Assembly: GCA_016710435.1 (NCBI GenBank)
Contig: JADJVV010000001.1
Coordinates: forward strand, 952,501 to 1,016,500
Length of the DNA: 64,000 nucleotides
Origin: Hyphomicrobiales bacterium
GTDB taxonomy: Bacteria; Pseudomonadota; Alphaproteobacteria; Rhizobiales; Aestuariivirgaceae
Direction of reading: 5' to 3'
Position numbers and translations under genes: made by a program. The notes beneath the pieces were generated by a model. It worked only from the letters and a program-made list of their open reading frames with translations. It made no database searches and had not been told where the DNA came from. Shown here piece by piece: positions 11,221 through 19,729 of this stretch (positions are counted from its first letter, which is position 1; the number at the start of each line of letters is the position of its first letter).

Positions 11221-11276
11221 TGCGGGAACTTTCCCCGGCGGCCACAGTCCGCGGGAAGCCAATGGAGATTTCCTGA

Positions 11277-11705
11277 ATGAAGGACGAAACCCGCAAGACT
11301 TGGATCGTGATCGCCGACGGTGGCCATGCCCGCATCCTGCTCAACAAGCACCGGGATGAAGGCGTGAGCGAATTGCCGCTGGTGAACAAGCACGACCCCC
11401 GCCTTGCCCACCATCACGCCGAACTGGCCGCTGGCGTGCACCACGCCGTCGCCCACAAGCCATCGCCCGAGAAGCGGGGAGAGGACAAGTTCCTCTCTAC
11501 CCTTGCCGACACGGTGCAGACCGGTGTGGCGAAGAAGGAATGCGACCAGGTCATGCTGGTGGCGCCCGCCGTCGCCATGGGTGTGTTGCGCAAGGCCCTG
11601 AGCAAGGACACCCACAAGCACATCATCGCCGAGATCATCCACGACTATACGCACCAGGACAACGCGACCATCTGGAAACACGTGAAAGACAAGTTGCCGC
11701 TCTGA
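11277..11705 (+). CDS. Host attachment protein family (PF10116)
   Basis: A 142-residue protein of the family named after an Agrobacterium protein required for attachment to host cells, related to the baeRF/eRF1-like fold. Visible pattern: the N-terminal TWIVIADGGHARIL strand, a central His-rich HHHAELAAGVHHAVAHKPSPEKRGEDKFLSTLAD stretch, CDQVMLVAPAVAMGVLRKAL and a C-terminal IIHDYTHQD. Similar genes are also found in free-living bacteria and are often induced by stress or low oxygen. GGAG (11264-11267) sets the start. An exact FNR/FixK box lies upstream and a strong terminator follows. Confidence 0.85.
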   Translation: MKDETRKTWIVIADGGHARILLNKHRDEGVSELPLVNKHDPRLAHHHAELAAGVHHAVAHKPSPEKRGEDKFLSTLADTVQTGVAKKECDQVMLVAPAVAMGVLRKALSKDTHKHIIAEIIHDYTHQDNATIWKHVKDKLPL

Positions 11706-11719
11706 AGCAACTTGGGGGC

Positions 11720-11794
11720 GTACCTTCCCGGACCGGGGTGAAAAGGAAGGTACTTTGAACCTCCCGCAGGGGGCTGCGGGGGGTTTTCTTTTTT
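11720..11794 (+). terminator. Double hairpin with intrinsic terminator
   Basis: A perfect 9-bp inverted repeat (GTACCTTCC 11720-11728 with GGAAGGTAC 11745-11753) is followed by a 10-bp stem (11760-11769 with 11774-11783, one G-U pair, GGGG loop) and the T-rich run 11784-11794. The second hairpin is a textbook intrinsic terminator for the + strand gene. It directly abuts the stop codon of ptsP on the other strand. Confidence 0.85.
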
Positions 11795-14057
11795 AGATGC
11801 TCACCGCGTTGCGGTTGGCGAATTCCATCAGGTCGGCGCGTAGCGAATGAAGCGGCGAGCGCAGCAGCGGCTCCATGAACGTCCACAATTTCTGCTGATC
11901 CAGCGAGCGGATCATGGCCTTCACCGGGCCGACGCCAGACGGCACCATGCTCATGGACGCCATGCCGATGCCGACAAGGCCCATGGCCTCGAGCGGACGC
12001 CCGCCCAGTTCACCGCACAGCGTCACCTTCTTGCCGTGCTGGCGCCCCTTCTCCACGATCATGCGCATGGCTGAAAGTGCTGCGGGCGAGAGCGGATCAT
12101 AGCGGCCTGCCAGACGCGGGTTGCCGCGGTCCGAGGCAAAGAGGAACTGCACCAGGTCATTGGAGCCGATGGAGGCGAAGTCCACCAGCGGCAGGAGATG
12201 ATCGAGCTGCCAGATGAGCGACGGAATTTCGATCATCACGCCGATCTTGATGCTTTTGGGCAGCGCATGCTTGCGCCCCGTGAGGTAAGCCACTTCCTTG
12301 TCCACTGCCGCCTTTGCCTGGCGGAATTCATCCACGTCGGCGATCATCGGGAACATGATGCGCAGATCCTGGCCGACGCCTGCCATCAGCATGGCGCGGA
12401 GTTGCAGCCGCAACAGCGCCGGACGGTCGAGCGCCATGCGGATCGAGCGCCATCCCAGCGCCGGGTTTTCCTCGCGCGGCTGGCGCAGATACGGCAGCGT
12501 CTTGTCGGCACCGATGTCGAGCGTGCGGAAGACCACCGGCTTGCCCTTGGCGTGATCGAGGATCTGCGCGTAGTGGCGCATCTGTGACGACAGGCGCGGG
12601 AAGCGCTGCGCCATCATGAACTGCAATTCGGTCCGGTAGAGGCCAACGCCCACCGCACCCGAATCGTGCAGGTGCGGCAGGTCCACGATGAGCCCGGCAT
12701 TGATGTTCAGTTCAACCTCGAAACCGTCCTTGGTCACGGCGGGAAGATCACGCAGCGCCGCGAACTGCGCCTGCTTGCGCGCATAGAAGCGCACCTTCTC
12801 GCTGTAGGCCCGTTGCAGCTCCTGGCTCGGTCGCACGAAGACTTCACCCGTGCCGCCATCGACGATGATGTCGTCGCCGGGATCAATGAGGTCGATCAGC
12901 CCTTCCGCCAGCCCGATGCCGGGGATGCCGAGTGCCCGCGCCACGATGGCGACGTGGCTGGTCTTGCCGCCTTCCTCCAGGATGACGCCGCGGATCTTGC
13001 CCCGGTCATAGTCGAGCAATTCCGCCGGACCCATGTTGCGCGCCACCACGATGGCGTTGGCCGGCAGGTCGGTGCGCGAGGCCGTGGCGACCGCTCCCGT
13101 GAGAATGCGCAAGAGACGGTTCGACAGGTCGTCGAGATCGTGCATGCGCTCGCGCAGATACTGGTCCTGCATGCGCATCATGCGGGCGCGGTTGTCGTTC
13201 TGCACCCGCTCCACCGCTGCTTCCGCCGTGAGGCCGGTCTGCACCGCATCGCGCAAACGGTTCACCCAGCCCTTGTCGTGGGCGAACATGCGGATCGTCT
13301 CCAGCACGTCGGAATAATCCGTGGCCCGCATGGCATCCGAACCATCGAGAAGTTCATCGACCTGTGCCCGCAACTGCTCGATGGCGCCTTCCAGCCGCTT
13401 CAACTCCTTGGGGATGCTTTCCGCGATCAGGTTCTCGATTTCGACGCGGGGCTCGTGCAGCACCACCTGGCCCAGCGCAATGCCTTCAGCCAGCGTGTCG
13501 AAGCGCAGGTTGTGACTGCGCATGTGAGCGACGTCGATCGCCGTCTCGCGCGCCACTTCCTGCAGGTCGCCGGATGCGATGACCTCGGCCAGCACCATGG
13601 CCGTGGTCTGCAGCGCCTCTTCTTCCTCCTCGGAATAATTGCGCTTGGTGCGGTTCTGCACCACCAGCACGCCGATGACGGCGCCGCCCCGCATCACCGG
13701 CACGCCGAGGAAGGACTGGTAGATTTCTTCGCCCGTTTCGGGAAGGTATTTGAAGGCCGGGTGGGTCTGGGCGTCGGAAAGATTCAGGCCAATGGCCTGT
13801 TCGCCGATGAGGCCGACGAGGCCTTCACCGGTCTTCAGCTTCGACTTGTGGACGGCCTCCGCCTTCAGGCCCTCAGACGCGTAGAGTTCCAGCACGTTGC
13901 CGGGGCGCATCACATAGATCGAGCACACCTCCGCCACCATGTTGGCGGCGATGATCATGACGATCTTGTCGAGTTTGGCCTGCGCTGTCTCCGGCTCCGC
14001 CATCACTTCCCGGAGCCGTCTGAGGAGGACACGCGGGCCGAGTGTGGCACTGACCAT
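11793..14057 (-). CDS. ptsP: PTS-Ntr enzyme I (PEP-protein phosphotransferase with GAF domain)
   Basis: First phosphotransferase of the nitrogen-related PTS; it takes phosphate from PEP and passes it to the HPr-like NPr. 754 residues: N-terminal GAF domain (about 20-160; binds glutamine in studied rhizobial homologues), EI N-terminal domain, phosphohistidine domain with GGKTSHVAIVAR (active His368), then the PEP-binding barrel with the GIGSNDLVQF-type signature (here SIGSNDLVQFLFA) and CGELGG. The ATG at 14057 has AAGGA upstream. It follows lysC with a gap of 128 bases; the ptsP-lysC-ubiG order is common in this group. Confidence 0.95.
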   Translation of the reverse strand: MVSATLGPRVLLRRLREVMAEPETAQAKLDKIVMIIAANMVAEVCSIYVMRPGNVLELYASEGLKAEAVHKSKLKTGEGLVGLIGEQAIGLNLSDAQTHPAFKYLPETGEEIYQSFLGVPVMRGGAVIGVLVVQNRTKRNYSEEEEEALQTTAMVLAEVIASGDLQEVARETAIDVAHMRSHNLRFDTLAEGIALGQVVLHEPRVEIENLIAESIPKELKRLEGAIEQLRAQVDELLDGSDAMRATDYSDVLETIRMFAHDKGWVNRLRDAVQTGLTAEAAVERVQNDNRARMMRMQDQYLRERMHDLDDLSNRLLRILTGAVATASRTDLPANAIVVARNMGPAELLDYDRGKIRGVILEEGGKTSHVAIVARALGIPGIGLAEGLIDLIDPGDDIIVDGGTGEVFVRPSQELQRAYSEKVRFYARKQAQFAALRDLPAVTKDGFEVELNINAGLIVDLPHLHDSGAVGVGLYRTELQFMMAQRFPRLSSQMRHYAQILDHAKGKPVVFRTLDIGADKTLPYLRQPREENPALGWRSIRMALDRPALLRLQLRAMLMAGVGQDLRIMFPMIADVDEFRQAKAAVDKEVAYLTGRKHALPKSIKIGVMIEIPSLIWQLDHLLPLVDFASIGSNDLVQFLFASDRGNPRLAGRYDPLSPAALSAMRMIVEKGRQHGKKVTLCGELGGRPLEAMGLVGIGMASMSMVPSGVGPVKAMIRSLDQQKLWTFMEPLLRSPLHSLRADLMEFANRNAVSI

Positions 14058-14185
14058 GAGACGTGTCCTTAGGGGCGCTTGTAACGGTAATGCATGACGC
14101 CGGCCCTGTGCCCGATGCTGCGCCATGCCGCGGCTTTGAAGACCGGGCAGACAGGAGCAATGCGGGGGCGGACGTGATTCATGCC

Positions 14186-15439
14186 TTACTTCTTGTCCAA
14201 TCCATAGGCCTGATGCAAGGCCCGCACGGCGAGTTCCGTGTAGGCTTCGTCGATCAGCACCGAGACCTTGATTTCCGAGGTGGTGATGGCCTGGATGTTG
14301 ATGCCCTTGTCAGCCAGCGACTTGAACATGCGCGCTGCGACGCCCGCATGACTGCGCATGCCGATGCCCACGACCGAAATCTTGGCGACGTCGGCGGAAT
14401 GCACCACGTCCTCGAAGCCGACCTTGGACTTCATGCTGTTGATCACTTCGATGGCCTTGCGCAGATCCTTGCGCGCCAGCGTGAAGGTGATGTCGGTGTA
14501 GGCGCCATCCGGCGACAGGTTCTGGACGATCATGTCCACGCTGATGTCGGCTTCCGCCAGCGGTCCGAAGATGCCTGCCGAGACGCCCGGCTGGTCCTTG
14601 ACACGGCGGATCGAGACCTTGGCCTCGTCGCGCGAATAGGCGATTCCGCTCACAACATGCTGTTCCACGATCTTGTCCTCATCGCAAACGATTGTTCCGG
14701 GGCCCGTGCCGTCGGGCTTGTTCTGGTTCGGCGAGTCCGGCGGTTCGAAGGACGAACGCACCTGCAGCGGAACCTTGTATACCATGGCAAGCTCCACCGA
14801 GCGCGTTTGCAGGACCTTGGCACCGAGCGAGGCCTGCTCCAGCATTTCTTCGTAGGAGATGCGGTTGAGCTTCTGCGCCCCCGTCACGATGCGGGGGTCG
14901 GCTGTATAGACGCCGTCGACGTCGGTGTAGATGTCACAGGCCGCTTCCAGCGCCGCCGCCACTGCAACGGCAGAGGTGTCCGAGCCCCCGCGGCCAAGGG
15001 TCGAGACGCGCTTGTCCGGGCCGATGCCCTGGAAGCCGGTGATCACCGCGACCTGCCCCTGCTCCATGCGCTTCAGGATTTCTGCGCCGTTGATGGCCGT
15101 CATGCGGGCAGCGCCGTGGACACCATCGGTCTCGATCGGGATCTGCCAGCCGGACCACGAGCGCGCCGGGATGCCCATGTCCTGCAGGACGATGGCGAGA
15201 AGACCCGCCGTGATCTGTTCACCGGTGGAGACGATCGCATCATATTCGCGGGCATCGTGGACGGCGGCGGCCTGGCGGCACCACTCCACAAGCTGGTTGG
15301 TCGTGCCGGCCATTGCGGAGACGACCACCGCGACATGATTGCCGGCCTTGACTTCCCGTTCCACGTGGCGGGCGACATTGCGGATGCGCTCGATATCCGC
15401 AACCGACGTTCCGCCGAACTTCATGACCAAACGGCCCAT
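14186..15439 (-). CDS. lysC: Aspartate kinase
   Basis: Phosphorylates aspartate, the first step towards lysine, threonine and methionine. 417 residues: a kinase domain starting MGRLVMKFGGTSVAD (KFGGTS 7-12) with the TLGRGGSDTSAVA stretch, then two ACT domains (about 270-410), the second with ISVVGIGMRSHAGVAARMF. The ACT pair is expected to bind lysine and/or threonine for feedback inhibition. Monofunctional type, normal length. Divergent from ubiG with about 170 bases between them, which must hold both promoters. Confidence 0.96.
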   Translation of the reverse strand: MGRLVMKFGGTSVADIERIRNVARHVEREVKAGNHVAVVVSAMAGTTNQLVEWCRQAAAVHDAREYDAIVSTGEQITAGLLAIVLQDMGIPARSWSGWQIPIETDGVHGAARMTAINGAEILKRMEQGQVAVITGFQGIGPDKRVSTLGRGGSDTSAVAVAAALEAACDIYTDVDGVYTADPRIVTGAQKLNRISYEEMLEQASLGAKVLQTRSVELAMVYKVPLQVRSSFEPPDSPNQNKPDGTGPGTIVCDEDKIVEQHVVSGIAYSRDEAKVSIRRVKDQPGVSAGIFGPLAEADISVDMIVQNLSPDGAYTDITFTLARKDLRKAIEVINSMKSKVGFEDVVHSADVAKISVVGIGMRSHAGVAARMFKSLADKGINIQAITTSEIKVSVLIDEAYTELAVRALHQAYGLDKK

Positions 15440-15610
15440 GGGCCAAATTCCCTCAAATCAGGACGCCGCCGGAAATCAGAACGATTTCGGCCCTTTGCAG
15501 GCACCAATCAGGGAATTCCCAGACGCGTCGGGCCGTCTCATAGTGGACGCGGCACCGCGATGCAATATAAGGGCCGGAAATTGGGCCCGAAAAGTTTGGA
15601 GAGTCGCGCC

Positions 15611-16396
15611 ATGACCATCGATACAGACGCATCGGGAGCAGCGCCGGGTGCCGCCGCCCCCCACGCCCCCAGCCTCGATCCCGCCGAGGTGGAGAAATTT
15701 TCCCGCATGGCCGCCGAATGGTGGAATCCCAAGGGCAAGTTCGGCGTGCTCCACGTCTTCAATCCCGTCCGCCTTGACTACATCCGCGAACAGGTGACGG
15801 CCCGCCTTGGCCGTGACCCGCTGCAGCGCCGCCCCTTCGAGGGCCTCCGCATCCTCGACATCGGCTGCGGCGGCGGATTGCTTTGCGAGCCCATGGCCCG
15901 TCTCGGCGCCACCGTCGTGGGGGTGGATCCCTCCGAGAAGAACATCAAGACGGCCTCCGTCCACGCCCAGGAAATGGGCCTCTCCATCGACTACCGCGTG
16001 GGTCTTGCCGAGGATCTTGCCGCGGCGGACGAACGCTTCGACGTGATCCTCAACATGGAAGTGATCGAGCACGTGGCCGATCCCGCCGCCTATACCCAGG
16101 CCTGCCTCTCCATGCTGAAGCCGGGCGGTCTCATGTTCGTCGCGACCATCAACCGCACGGGCAAGTCCTTCGCGCTGGCGATCGTGGGGGCCGAATATGT
16201 ATTGGGCTGGCTGCCCAAGGGCACTCACCAGTGGGAGAAGTTCATTACGCCCGCTGAACTGAAGGGCTGGCTCACCGGCAACGGCGGCGACGTGAAGGAC
16301 GAGAGCGGAGTCACCTATCATCCCCTCGCAGGAGACTGGCGGCGCTCGCGCGACATGGGCGTCAACTACATGATGGTGGCGCAGAAGGCCGTCTGA
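15611..16396 (+). CDS. ubiG: Ubiquinone biosynthesis O-methyltransferase UbiG
   Basis: Carries out both O-methylations of ubiquinone biosynthesis with SAM, at the membrane surface. 261 residues: an N-terminal EVEKFSRMAAEWWNPKGKFGVLHVFNPVRLDYI helix typical of UbiG, the SAM loop LDIGCGGGLL, the acidic GVDPS strand end, NMEVIEHV and the LKPGGLMFVATINRT motif. The ATG at 15611 has GGAGAG upstream; longer readings of this frame run antisense to lysC and are not real. It ends one base before the stop codon of the convergent dehydrogenase gene. Confidence 0.96.
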   Translation: MTIDTDASGAAPGAAAPHAPSLDPAEVEKFSRMAAEWWNPKGKFGVLHVFNPVRLDYIREQVTARLGRDPLQRRPFEGLRILDIGCGGGLLCEPMARLGATVVGVDPSEKNIKTASVHAQEMGLSIDYRVGLAEDLAAADERFDVILNMEVIEHVADPAAYTQACLSMLKPGGLMFVATINRTGKSFALAIVGAEYVLGWLPKGTHQWEKFITPAELKGWLTGNGGDVKDESGVTYHPLAGDWRRSRDMGVNYMMVAQKAV

Positions 16397-16397
16397 A

Positions 16398-17426
16398 TCA
16401 GTTGCGCGTCACGGGCTTGGAGCGGAAGCGCGCCACCGTCTCGCGCTCGGCGCGGCGCATGGCGAGCGGCGGCAGGCCCTTCGCCATCAACTGCAGGTCT
16501 TCCAGCACCATCCGCCCCATGTCCTTGAAGGCGGAATCAAGCGCCCCCGCCCGATGGGCCGAGAGCAGGAAATTCTCCAGCTTGCGGACGCGGTGATCGC
16601 GCGGCAGCGGCTCTTCCGGGAAGACATCACTCGCGGCCTTGATGTGCCCCCGCGCCACCGCGTCCATGAGCGCGTCAAAATCGACAACCCCAGCCCGGCT
16701 GAGCAAGATGAAACTTGCTCCCTTGCGCATGCGGGCAAAGGAGTCCGCGCCGAGGAAGCCGCCGTTTTCCGTGGTGACGGCGGCAAGGACAAAGATGACA
16801 TCGCTCTGCGTCAGCACCTCGTCGAGGGACGCAGGTTCCATCCCGGCCTCGCGCAACACGCTGTCGGGCAGCCACGGGTCGTGGGCCCGCACCTGCGCGC
16901 GGAAGGGCTGCAGCAGGCGGTTGAGCGCCCGCCCGAGGTCGCCGAAGCCGATCAGTCCGATCTCACTCCCCGACAGGAGGCGCGCTTCGCCATTGCCGTC
17001 CCCACCCCACAATTCCTCGCCGCGGCGAAACGCCCGGTCTGCGCCTGCAATGTTGCGTTCGAGCGAGAGTGCAAAGCCCAGGCCGATTTCAGCAACCGCC
17101 TGGGCAAAGACCTTGCCCGTCGACAGGACGTGGATGCCGCGCATGAAGCACTGGTCATAATCCATGTTGTCGAGGAAATTGGATTCAACGTTGAGCACCG
17201 CCTTGAGCCGTTTCGCCTTGGCCAGGAGCTCCGGCGGCAGTGGTGGCTGGCCGATGATGTAGTCAATCTCGCCGATCGTGTTTTCGAGCAGTGCAAGCCC
17301 CGCAGTCCCCTCGCCCTCCACGATACGGAAATGGCGGCGCAACAGCGCAAGTTTCTCCGGTGTGAAGATGAGGTCCAGCGAACGCGGTTCGGGGATGGAA
17401 AACACGAGGGGGCGTTGATCGGTCAT
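16398..17426 (-). CDS. D-isomer specific 2-hydroxyacid dehydrogenase family protein
   Basis: NAD(P)-dependent oxidoreductase of the 2-hydroxyacid dehydrogenase family, 342 residues. The Rossmann fold shows in GLIGFGDLGRALNRLLQPF...VRAHDPW (about 155-185). The catalytic Arg lies in the LLSRAGVVDFDAL region, Glu in the FPEEPLP stretch and His in LLSAHRAG. The substrate is not deducible: family members act on phosphoglycerate, glyoxylate, formate or other 2-keto acids. No serine-pathway neighbours are present to assign it. Convergent with ubiG, divergent from the DUF305 gene. Confidence 0.85.
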   Translation of the reverse strand: MTDQRPLVFSIPEPRSLDLIFTPEKLALLRRHFRIVEGEGTAGLALLENTIGEIDYIIGQPPLPPELLAKAKRLKAVLNVESNFLDNMDYDQCFMRGIHVLSTGKVFAQAVAEIGLGFALSLERNIAGADRAFRRGEELWGGDGNGEARLLSGSEIGLIGFGDLGRALNRLLQPFRAQVRAHDPWLPDSVLREAGMEPASLDEVLTQSDVIFVLAAVTTENGGFLGADSFARMRKGASFILLSRAGVVDFDALMDAVARGHIKAASDVFPEEPLPRDHRVRKLENFLLSAHRAGALDSAFKDMGRMVLEDLQLMAKGLPPLAMRRAERETVARFRSKPVTRN

Positions 17427-17471
17427 GCCCCATTGTGACGGAACTGCCGGTAGCGATCAATCGCCGCCGGG

Positions 17472-17497
17472 GGAACGTTTTGACGCGCCGGGGCGTT
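17472..17497 (+). promoter_or_regulatory. EcfG general-stress promoter
   Basis: GGAAC (17472-17476), 17 bases, CGTT (17494-17497): an exact match to the alphaproteobacterial EcfG consensus GGAAC-N16/17-CGTT. It lies 33 bases before the DUF305 start chosen here, so the 5' leader would be about 25-30 bases and contain the GGAG ribosome site. Confidence 0.75.
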
Positions 17498-17529
17498 TAA
17501 GCAGACCGGGGGGTCAGCGGAGCGAACCC

Positions 17530-18153
17530 ATGCCAAGATCGCAAGTCCCCGGACAAAGTCCCGCACCCCCGCAACCTGTAGAGCCCGTGGAGGAACGCCC
17601 GGGCGTCTCCGTGACCCGCGGCACCCGGCCCAGCATCATGTCGGAGCATCACGCACCGCCTATTGGCAAAGAGGCATTCCCTGCGGGCGAGCAGCCCCGC
17701 GCCCGTTCCCACCATCCCTACATGCGTCTGGCGCTGATGGCGCTCCTCTCTTTCATCGTCATGTATTTCCTGATGTACGCCATGGTGGATGTGACCGCGA
17801 ATGTCTTCAACAGCCTCAACCAGGTCTACATGGCAGGCCTGATGACGGCCCCCATGGTGCTGATCGAACTCGCCCTGATGCATCGCATGTATGGCAACGC
17901 CCGCCTCAACGTGCTGTGGGCGGTGCTGGCCTTGCTGGCGGGCATCTTCTTCTGGCTTGGCATTCGCACGCAGACGGCGATCGGCAACGAGCAGTTCCTG
18001 CGCTCGATGATCCCCCATCATGCGGGCGCGCTGTTGATGTGCGAAAAAGCGCCGGTAACGGACGAACGCATCCAGGCCCTGTGCCAGCAGATCATCGCAG
18101 GCCAGCAGCGTGAAATCGATCAGATGAGGCAGCTGCTCGCAACGCCGCAATAG
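17530..18153 (+). CDS. DUF305 domain membrane protein
   Basis: A 207-residue protein with a proline-rich N-terminus, a His-containing SHHPYMRLALMALLSF start of the first membrane span, and three hydrophobic segments in all (about 65-155). The C-terminus carries the DUF305 core: FLRSMIPHHAGALLMCEKA...ICQQIIAGQQREIDQM-type sequence. DUF305 has a ferritin-like helical fold often linked to metal, especially copper, handling, but the function is not proven. The start at 17530 has GGAG 7 bases upstream and fits the EcfG promoter; an ATG at 17638 is the shorter alternative without a good ribosome site. Confidence 0.8.
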   Translation: MPRSQVPGQSPAPPQPVEPVEERPGVSVTRGTRPSIMSEHHAPPIGKEAFPAGEQPRARSHHPYMRLALMALLSFIVMYFLMYAMVDVTANVFNSLNQVYMAGLMTAPMVLIELALMHRMYGNARLNVLWAVLALLAGIFFWLGIRTQTAIGNEQFLRSMIPHHAGALLMCEKAPVTDERIQALCQQIIAGQQREIDQMRQLLATPQ

Positions 18154-18161
18154 GCGCGGGA

Positions 18162-18614
18162 TCAATTCCCGTCTTCGGGCAGGCGCGGCAGCGGGTGGAC
18201 GGCGATCCCCTCTTCGATCAGGGATTTCGCCTCGTCGTGGCTGGCATTGCCGTAGATGCCCCGCTCTTCCGTCTCGCCATAATGGATCTTGCGCGCCTCG
18301 TCGGCGAACTTGTCGCCCACGTTCTCGGCGTTCTCCGTCACGTGGCGGCGGATGTCGCGCATCATCGCCATCATCTGCTGCATGCGGGGGTCTGTGCCGC
18401 CCGCCACCTTGCGCGCGCCGCCACCATCGCCCGCGCTTTTCTTGGTGGACCGCGCGCCCAACCCCGGCGCCATCAGCTGCTTTTCAACCCGGTTCGAGCC
18501 GCAGTGCGTGCATTCCACGAAGCCACGCTTCGCCTGCGTCTCGAACGCCTCGGAGTTCGAGAACCAGCCATCGAATTCATGGCCTTTGTCACAGATGAGA
18601 TCGTAGCGGATCAT
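18162..18614 (-). CDS. DUF1178 family protein
   Basis: A 150-residue protein of an alphaproteobacterial family of unknown function. The N-terminus MIRYDLICDKGHEFDGWFSNSEAFE...GFVECTHCGSNRVEKQLMAP has a Cys/His set (C8, H11, C35, C38) like a zinc ribbon of the FmdB/rubredoxin-like kind. The C-terminal half is helical with KIHYGETEERGIYGNAS. It is in a run of minus-strand genes with the nitrilase, glutaredoxin and ComF genes, 20 bases after the nitrilase gene, so cotranscription is likely. Confidence 0.88.
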   Translation of the reverse strand: MIRYDLICDKGHEFDGWFSNSEAFETQAKRGFVECTHCGSNRVEKQLMAPGLGARSTKKSAGDGGGARKVAGGTDPRMQQMMAMMRDIRRHVTENAENVGDKFADEARKIHYGETEERGIYGNASHDEAKSLIEEGIAVHPLPRLPEDGN

Positions 18615-18634
18615 GGTGTCGGCCTAGCAATGGC

Positions 18635-19453
18635 TCATGGTGTTTTCAAGACGAAGTCCCGCGCGTTCCGGAGCGCGGGAATGCGTTGCCGCACCAGCGG
18701 GGACTGGGTGGGATCAATCTCGGCCGCAATGACGCAAGGCTCCGTTCCGGCTTCGGCGAGGACCTCTCCCCACGGCGAAATCACGATTGAATGTCCGTAG
18801 GTCGCCTTGCCGCCATCGTGGTCTCCGCCCTGCGCCGCGGCCAGCACGAAACTTCCCGTCTCGATCGCCCGCGCCCGCAGCAGCACATGCCAATGCGCCT
18901 GCCCCGTGGGCACCGTGAAGGCCGCCGGATAGGCGAGCACCTGCGCACCCGCATTGGCGAGCGCGTTGGCGAGGCGTGGAAAGCGCATATCGTAACAGAT
19001 GCACAATCCCACCCGGGTGGCGGCAACATCCGCCGCCACCGCTTCCCTGCCCGGCGCGTAGGTGGCAGATTCGCGGTAGCTCTCGCCGTTGGGCAGGTCG
19101 ATGTCGAAGAGATGTATCTTGTCGTAGCGGGCGATGATGCGGCCATCGGGCGCAAACACCAGACTGCGGTTGGCGATCCGCCCGTCATCGGCCTTCACGG
19201 CCACCGACCCCGCATGGAGGTGGATGGAAAGCTCCCGCGCCAGCGCAGAAAACCGCTGCACCAGCGGATCATCGCCTTCGCTCCGCACCTGGGCGCGCAG
19301 GCGGTCCTTGTCCGGATCGAAGATGTTGGAGACTTCCGGCGTCTGCACATAGGTGGCGCCCGTGGCGGCGGCCTCACGCACCAGGGCTTCCGCCTCCTTC
19401 ACGTTGCGGGCGGGATCAACGGACGAGCGCATCTGTACAAGGGCGATCTTCAT
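18635..19453 (-). CDS. Carbon-nitrogen hydrolase (nitrilase superfamily)
   Basis: Amidase of the nitrilase superfamily, 272 residues. The full catalytic triad is visible: Glu40 in QTPEVSN, Lys112 in RYDKIHLFDIDLP, and Cys153 in GLCICYDMRFP. The IHLFDID and CYDMRFP contexts are those of the Nit1/Nit2 branch, whose members hydrolyse deaminated glutathione or omega-amidated 2-oxoacids. That would fit its close neighbour glutaredoxin (3 bases between the genes), but the exact substrate is inferred. Confidence 0.9.
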   Translation of the reverse strand: MKIALVQMRSSVDPARNVKEAEALVREAAATGATYVQTPEVSNIFDPDKDRLRAQVRSEGDDPLVQRFSALARELSIHLHAGSVAVKADDGRIANRSLVFAPDGRIIARYDKIHLFDIDLPNGESYRESATYAPGREAVAADVAATRVGLCICYDMRFPRLANALANAGAQVLAYPAAFTVPTGQAHWHVLLRARAIETGSFVLAAAQGGDHDGGKATYGHSIVISPWGEVLAEAGTEPCVIAAEIDPTQSPLVRQRIPALRNARDFVLKTP

Positions 19454-19456
19454 GGC

Positions 19457-19714
19457 TCAGGCCACCAGCAGTGAATCGAGCTTGCCAGCCGCATCAAGCG
19501 CAAGCAGGTCGTCCGAGCCGCCTACGTGGGTGTCGCCGATGAAGACTTGCGGAACGGTGCGGCGGCCATGGGCGCGTTCCATCATTTGCTGGCGCAGCGC
19601 AGGGTCGCCACTCACGTCGATTTCGGTAAAGGGAACGTTCTTGCGCTTCAGCAGGGACTTCGCCCGGTGGCAGTAGCCGCAGAACGGCGTCGTGTAGATT
19701 GTAATCTCAGGCAT
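19457..19714 (-). CDS. grxC: Glutaredoxin 3
   Basis: An 85-residue dithiol glutaredoxin that reduces disulfides and glutathionylated proteins with glutathione in the cytoplasm. The active site is C-G-Y-C at residues 12-15 (TTPFCGYCHRAK) rather than the more common CPYC. The TVPQVFIGDTHVGGSDDL stretch holds the cis-proline and the glutathione-binding GGSDD. It is 15 bases after comF and 3 bases before the nitrilase gene, in one probable transcript. Confidence 0.94.
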   Translation of the reverse strand: MPEITIYTTPFCGYCHRAKSLLKRKNVPFTEIDVSGDPALRQQMMERAHGRRTVPQVFIGDTHVGGSDDLLALDAAGKLDSLLVA

Positions 19715-19729
19715 GATCTCAATGGTCCG

